NCBI RefSeq assembly: GCF_020085105.1
Contig: NC_058043.1
Coordinates: forward strand, 16,540,667 to 16,604,666
Origin: Siniperca chuatsi
Taxonomy: Eukaryota > Chordata > Actinopteri > Centrarchiformes > Sinipercidae
Direction of reading: 5' to 3'
DNA length: 64,000 bases
Below are positions 58,965-64,000 of the stretch, piece by piece; the stretch's first letter is position 1; each line of letters begins with the position of its first letter. The notes beneath the pieces were generated by a model. That model did not search any database, was not told the origin of the DNA, and was given only the letters and a program-made list of their open reading frames with translations. Position numbers and translations under genes: made by a program.

Positions 58965-59330
58965 TTCAAAATAGCCTTATAGGTCAGTTGGCCTCCTTCA
59001 CACATCACCAGTTTAAAAAATGTACCTCGTAAGGAAGGGAGCGTGAGACTGAGGTATCATTACTAGAACTTGAAAGAAGAACTGGGAAACATTAAAACTA
59101 ACAAACTGTGGCAGGCATAATCCCCTACCGTCTTAGGACAAGCTCTCGACCTGCAGATGACCTTCCAGTGATGGCAAAGGAAATGACAGGCATCAGTGCC
59201 TCACTGCATGTCCCAGATGATGGAAAAAATGGCAAAATGTAAAGAAATGCCAATAAATTCCATGTTGAATTAGTGATCTTTAGAGGTGCTGGAGGGCAGG
59301 TTTTTTGTTTTTTTTTTACTTTTGAACATT

Positions 59331-59476
59331 GCCAGGCTGTTTCCACTTGTTTCTAGTCTCAGTGCTAAGCTAAGCTAACCAGCTCCTGGCTGGAAAGACA
59401 TGGGGAGTGGTAACAATCTTCTCATCTCACTCTGCAAGAAAGCGAATAAGTGTTTCCCAAAATGGCGAACTATTTG
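59331..59476 (-). repeat. Single copy of the GATAAGATTGATACC / TTAGCTTAGC repeat
   Basis: CCAGGCTGTTTCCACTTGTT, GTGCTAAGCTAAGCTAACC, ACAATCTTCTCATCTCACTC and GCAAGAAAGCGAATAAGTG match the right arm at 22825-22965. Confidence 0.65.
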
Positions 59477-60344
59477 ACTTTAAACAGAAAAGTGTGGTTG
59501 CATTGTTGTTAAGATATTTTTATTTTATTTGGAGAGTGTTGAGCATGGGAGTCGACTTTTGGATCAATGTGTGACAAAATAATCTCAACTCAGAGATGCA
59601 CTTAGCATCTTTTTCAAGCTAAAACAAAAGCTACTAAGTGAGTTTTCATCTGTTGCCTAATGCAACCAGAGGCTTGTAAGGCTTTTAAATAAAACTGTTT
59701 ACTTTTAGAGAAAGATTATCAACAGGCTTCATTAATGCTGACCTCAGTGACCTCTTCTGTACAAGTTCACCTCTGCAACATCTGGAGCTCTTCACGTTCC
59801 TCCCCTTTGTCCTTTCCTCAGTGAAGACGAGAGGTCTTTCTAACTGAACAAAAGACCTTTCTAACCTGAACAAACACAGTGACAGGGCATGAAGGGCCTT
59901 GGTCAGGGAGGTGACCAAGAACCCAATGGCCACTGTAATACTTTTGAAAAAAAAAAATAAAAATAAAAATGTGTCAAGAATAAAGTAAATTTATCAATCC
60001 TAAATTAAATCTATAACACAATAAAGTGGGTAACAAGCGATGGGGTATCAAAACCTTTAGAAGCCTCGATACTTTGAGCTGTGCAACTATTGTTTTCTTC
60101 CTTAAAATGCTTGTGAAACTATTTTGTCACTTTACAACTGTGACTAGTGAATGCAACGTAAAATGTAACCCAGAGCAGTCAACCAATCAAACTGTCAAAC
60201 TAACAGCAACACCTTATCAGGCCTGTGGTCTCATTTATAAAAATGTTCTTAGATTTATACTTGAACTTAGTCTTGAGATCATTTCCAACAGTGTGCTTAC
60301 GTTTGATTCATAAAAGATACCGAGCATAAAAAACCTTGCTAAGG

Positions 60345-60540
60345 CAGGTTCTAAAAACCCAAAGATATTCAGTTAACTGTAAAGACCAAGAAAAGCAGCA
60401 AATTATCAAATTTATTAACCTGGACCTTTTATATTTTTAGCATTTTTGCTTGAAAAATTACTTAAATGATTAATCAATTATCAAAGTAAAGTAAATTTTT
60501 TTTGTCAATCAACTTATTGACAAATAGTTGCTGCTCTACT
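60345..60540 (+). repeat. Copy of the ATTAATCGATT-type repeat
   Basis: AACCCAAAGATATTCAGTT, TTAGCATTTTTGCTTGAAAA, AAATGATTAATCAATTATC and ACTTATTGACAAATAGTTGC match its 3' half. Confidence 0.5.
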
Positions 60541-60754
60541 TTATAGTGATACGTAGCTAGGTTTGAATTTTTGTCTGTTCCTCTAACCTTTCATTTAGTA
60601 CTAGTAATACTGTCACGGATTGATAATTTCCATAGGCTAGCCATGTTATACAATTGAGAAACATGAATCCTAAACATTGAAACATTTAACAAACATTTAT
60701 TTTTTTTAAAAAACAGTGTAAAAAAACAAAAACAAAAAAAACAACAGTATTTGT

Positions 60755-63189
60755 TTAATTGGGTACACTAGCTCTGACTATTTTGATATCATCAACTGGC
60801 CGATCTTGACCACTTGTCTCTACCATCCCAATCCGGTTCAGCACTCCCATCCCCTGGCATACTCTTCCAAAGATAGTGTGCTTTCCATCTAACCACTGAG
60901 TGGGTCCGAGAGTGAAGAAGAACTGGCTTCCGTTTGTGTCTGGTCCTGCATTAGCCATCGCCAGAATACCGGCACCTAATAGACACACATGAAATGAGAG
61001 GATCACAATTTGATGACTTTTCACTGTTACAAGTATCACACAAATATTAAATGTTAGGAATGTGTAACACTAAGTTTTAATCAGATTTCACATCAAGAAA
61101 TCCTTGAGACAAAACCACAACATTAATTTTAGCATAACATTTGGGATACGTCAACTTTAATAAAATTATTTGAATATCCACTCAGTTACCAGTTTATTAG
61201 GTACATCTAGCTAAAAGTAATGCCATTAATACAACAGCCCTGCTAGTTCAATCATTGTAAAGTGTGCAGGAGCCTTTTTTTTTAATTTAACAACCTACAT
61301 TTATCTCCTTGACATCTCCCAACTGGTATTCAATTGGGATTTTCCCACTGTGATTACCTGTGAATTTTAGTACTGGGTTCAGCTCATCTTCAAACTGTTT
61401 ACCAAATATGGAGGCACCTCCGCGACCTGTTAGGGCAACAAAGATCAGTAAACTACAGATATACTCTCAAGTGAGGTAACTGAACAAGACAATATACAAT
61501 TATGAACATGTCAGGCTTTATTTGAACAGACTGGTGTTTTACCACTGAAATCTTTTTCCCATGTGACCTTCAGACTGTGAGATTCAATATTGCTCCGTCT
61601 ATGTTTCACACTCGTTTTGCAAAAGAGCTCACGTTTGCTTTGTCTATCTGTCACTGAAAACGCATTAATAATCCAAAGTGAATGTGATTGATAAATTGCC
61701 AAACAAATGTATGAGCATGAGCTACTACATGTGATGTAAGGCATGGTGTGAAATATATTTAAATTTAAAAATAAAAATTAAGCATTTTTATAGAGACAAT
61801 GTTGAAAGGCTCTACACTCCCGATTAAAGCATACATTAAACCACAAGGCCCACAAAATACACAGAGGTTTGGTTGAGACGTAAGCCACTAAATACACTAC
61901 ATGGCCAAAATATATAGACACTCTGAACATTACACACACATTTGGAACTTGGCTGCAGGCATTTGCTCCCATTCGGCCACATGGGCATTAGTGAGATCGG
62001 CCACTGATACTGGGCAATACGGCCTGGCTCACAGATGGCATTCAAATTCAGCTTAAAGGTGTTGAATGGGGTTGAGGTCAGGGCTCTGTGTAGACCAGAG
62101 TCTAGCTCTTTCACACCAAACTCGTAACACAATTTCTTTATGTTGGCCTTCGAAACAAGAAAGGACCTTTCCCAGCTGTTGCTATAAAGTTGGAAGCACC
62201 CTATTTTCTAAAATATTATTGTGTGCTGTAGCATAAGATTACCCAGTAACGCTTTATTTTATGGGCCCATTTCCTTATAATTTCCTAGTATTTTCTTGAA
62301 AGTTTCCTTGAAAGAACTATATAATTTGGCAGAAATTATAGTGAAAATGGGACATTTTTTGAGTTCAGGTAGTCTTGAGTTTATAAGCAGTTGTTGATTT
62401 CCAGAGAAACATCCTGGGAAGAACTGCTCCATTTAAATCATCCTTTATTAATTTTTCAAACTGAATTTTATGCTTGCCTGTAGACAAATTTCACATTTTA
62501 ACATGTTTAGTCAGTTTTATTTATAAAGCCCAATATCACAAATTTGCCTCACGGGGCTTTACAATCTGTATATTCAGCTGACTCTACTGGTTATACTAAT
62601 GGGAAGTGTTCGAATTTAACACTATTATGACCTATAATTAGTGCCAAATTGCATAGTTCCTTCCAGTAAACTTTCACTAGCCCAAACCATGTCCCTGTCT
62701 GGAAATATAGTGTATGTGATGAACCCACCTGTTCCTGTAGGGTCTCCTCCCTGCACCATGAAGTCTTTGATTATTCGGTGAAACTTTGTGTTGTTGTAGT
62801 AGCCTCTTCTGGCCAGCTCTGCAAAGTTCTTGCAAGTCTTTGGTGCATGTTCCCAGTACAGCTCCAACACAATCGTCCCCATCCTGCAATACACTTTCAG
62901 TATTAGCAACGTTATCCAGTGTCTTTGAGCAGCACGGACTTTACTCTATACTCTATCTATACTCAGCAGCACCCTGACGGGGTGCTAAAGATTATTCAAA
63001 GCCATAGAAGACATTTCGGTATCGGACAAGTGAGCAAGCCCAACGCTTAGTTAGCATCACCAAACAGCTAACGTTAGCTAAGTTAGCTGACTTCACGTTA
63101 CTGAGAGCTAGCTAAGTTAGCATTCAAACTCACGTCGTGTCCAGAGCGACTGTTGGCGGCTGCCATGTGTCTGGAGGTATCCCTGACAT
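60755..63189 (-). CDS. ppil1: Peptidyl-prolyl cis-trans isomerase-like 1 (spliceosomal cyclophilin)
   Basis: Four exons on the minus strand, 63134-63189, 62729-62883, 61358-61426 and 60755-60975, encode 166 residues, the same length as human PPIL1. The start [18 protein letters not shown] is followed by [20 protein letters not shown]. The cyclophilin active-site residues are present: [65 protein letters not shown]. It ends [17 protein letters not shown]1 binds SKIP/SNW1 in the activated spliceosome (family knowledge). An ATG at the start of exon 2 continues upstream only into intron, so the spliced start in exon 1 is preferred. The GTGAGT donor and TTGCAG acceptor are clean. Confidence 0.96.
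61180..61275. repeat. Fragment of the ACCAGTTTATTAGGTAC repeat
   Basis: CCACTCAGTTACCAGTTTAT, then TAGGTACATCTAGCTAAAAG, is a word set I recognise from a common teleost interspersed repeat. It lies in a ppil1 intron. Confidence 0.5.
61890..62225. repeat. MITE-like repeat beginning TACACTACATGGCCAAAA
   Basis: CACTACATGGCCAAAATATA, then TGCTCCCATTCGGCC, GGTGTTGAATGGGGTTGAGG, TCTTTATGTTGGCC and GCTATAAAGTTGGAAGCACC are words of a family common in teleosts. It lies in a ppil1 intron and is non-coding. Confidence 0.55.
62515..62585. repeat. Short LINE-tail-like repeat
   Basis: TTTATTTATAAAGCCCAATA, TCACAAATTTGCCTCACGG and GGCTTTACAATCTGTA form a recurring teleost tail motif. It lies in a ppil1 intron. 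Confidence 0.5.
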
Positions 63190-63345
63190 TATCACTCCAA
63201 ACAGTACCCTCCAGTAGTCTTTAAACAAATCTGTTTGAATAAAAAGCAAGTGCTTTATCAGCCTAGGACATTCATTCAATTCATTTCATGGAGAGTTTCT
63301 TCTTCTGTGGTTGGTTGCCGCTCATTTCCTCTGCGGAAGTCAGCA
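63060..63345 (-). promoter_or_regulatory. ppil1 promoter / 5' region
   Basis: Upstream of the start codon are GCGGAAGT (63333-63340) and ATTTCCT (63325-63331), both ETS/GABP-like. Within intron 1 near the donor lies GCTAACGTTAGC at 63067-63078, followed by further GTTAGC and GCTAGC words. No TATA box was seen. Confidence 0.45.
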
Positions 63346-63384
63346 ACAATTGACTGCCCTCTACTGGACAGTTAAGTAGCCTAC

Positions 63385-63865
63385 TATTTTGTAGTACTTG
63401 TACTTTACTTGAGTATTTCCATTTTCTGCTACTTTATACTTCTCCTCCACTACAATTCAGAGGGAAATATTGTACTTTTTACTCCAGTCCACCACATTAT
63501 TTTTTTTATCTTTAGTTACTAGTTTATTTGCAGATTCAGATTAATAATACAAAATATAAACAACAAATATATTATGATGTGTTATTATCGGTTAATGTAA
63601 GACTTTATTGATTCCACGAGCTGCAGCTGCATTACCAGCTGCAACATTAAAGTGATGTACACATTAACGCTTGTGTTCACGATTGTGAAATGGGCCGTTC
63701 TGCATAACGAGTACTTTTACCTTTGGTACTTTAAGTATATTTTGATCCCAATACTTTTGTACTTTTACTTGAGTAAATTTTTGATTGCAGGAATTTTACT
63801 TGTAACAGAGTATTTCTACACTGTGGTTTTGCTACTCTTACTTAAGGAAAATATCTGAGTCTGAC
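63385..63865 (-). mobile_element. hAT-like non-autonomous element, inverted copy
   Basis: GTACTTGTACTTTACTTGAG, TATACTTCTCCTCCACTAC, AGAGGGAAATATTGTAC and ACACTGTGGTTTTGCTAC continue the family seen at 51640-51807 and contain parts missing there. The last 130 bases of the window hold nothing recognised. Confidence 0.6.
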
Positions 63866-64000
63866 TTATACTATGGCCTATTTTGCAGTTACCTTTTTTT
63901 TACTATGCCTTCCTTTTTTACATCCATCATACAGGATTAAAACATTTCAGGATTGCAATGAGGAAAATAAAATCAATCAAAATCAATTAAAAAAATAATA

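Larger units (their letters stand above)
55740..60750. other. Intergenic DNA between the SLC6 gene and ppil1
   Basis: No coding exon is recognised over 5 kb. Repeats inside are listed separately. Elsewhere it is AT-rich with no visible structure. Confidence 0.4.

Noticed and set aside
1-64000. CRISPR arrays, tRNA or rRNA genes, prokaryotic operons or integrated viral genes
   Set aside because: No direct-repeat/spacer pattern, cloverleaf gene or viral coding signal was seen. The only tRNA-like sequence is the SINE head at 27988.

Overview
This is nuclear DNA from a ray-finned fish, most likely a percomorph teleost. The genes have many short coding exons with GT-AG introns, the intergenic DNA is AT-rich, and dispersed repeats typical of teleosts are common: LINE 3' tails, a tRNA-type SINE, and several hAT-like and MITE-like elements with terminal inverted repeats. 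Coding models below were built by reading exon phases and splice sites by eye. There is no prokaryotic, CRISPR or phage content, and I found no evidence of a previously undescribed multi-gene system.

Layout. (1) 1-6240, + strand: the 3' part of a two-lobed transferrin-family gene (melanotransferrin / otolith matrix protein-like), with two nested LINE fragments in its first visible intron. (2) 7947-9569, +: sirt4, a mitochondrial sirtuin. (3) 11414-12205, -: a C1orf74/UPF0739-like gene. (4) 12786-13954, -: tomm6, a tiny two-exon outer-membrane translocase subunit, head-to-head with (5) 14105-16153, +: uqcc2, a complex III assembly factor; their start codons are 150 bp apart. (6) 17376-18076, -: tspo. 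(7) 25441-31002, +: frs3, an FGF-receptor adaptor, with an upstream 5'-UTR exon and a long gene-free 3' region. (8) 40206-55618, +: a 14-exon SLC6 GABA/betaine-type transporter. (9) 60755-63189, -: ppil1, a spliceosomal cyclophilin.

Shared themes. sirt4, tomm6, uqcc2 and tspo all act in mitochondria, but in eukaryotes this closeness need not be functional; the tomm6/uqcc2 pair is the only case where shared promoter control is likely. tomm6, frs3, uqcc2 and ppil1 all have human counterparts on 6p21 (recalled, not searched), so the block looks like conserved synteny with sirt4, tspo, c1orf74-like and slc6 genes mixed in. A perfect 12-base palindrome (GCTAACGTTAGC) or a one-mismatch version lies near the starts of sirt4, tomm6/uqcc2, tspo and ppil1.

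Points worth a second look: near-complete loss of iron and anion ligands in the transferrin C-lobe; two short introns (sirt4, uqcc2) that are stop-free and a multiple of three; an enlarged frs3 tail that keeps all six phosphotyrosine docking motifs; and a LINE-in-LINE insertion with a readable target-site duplication.
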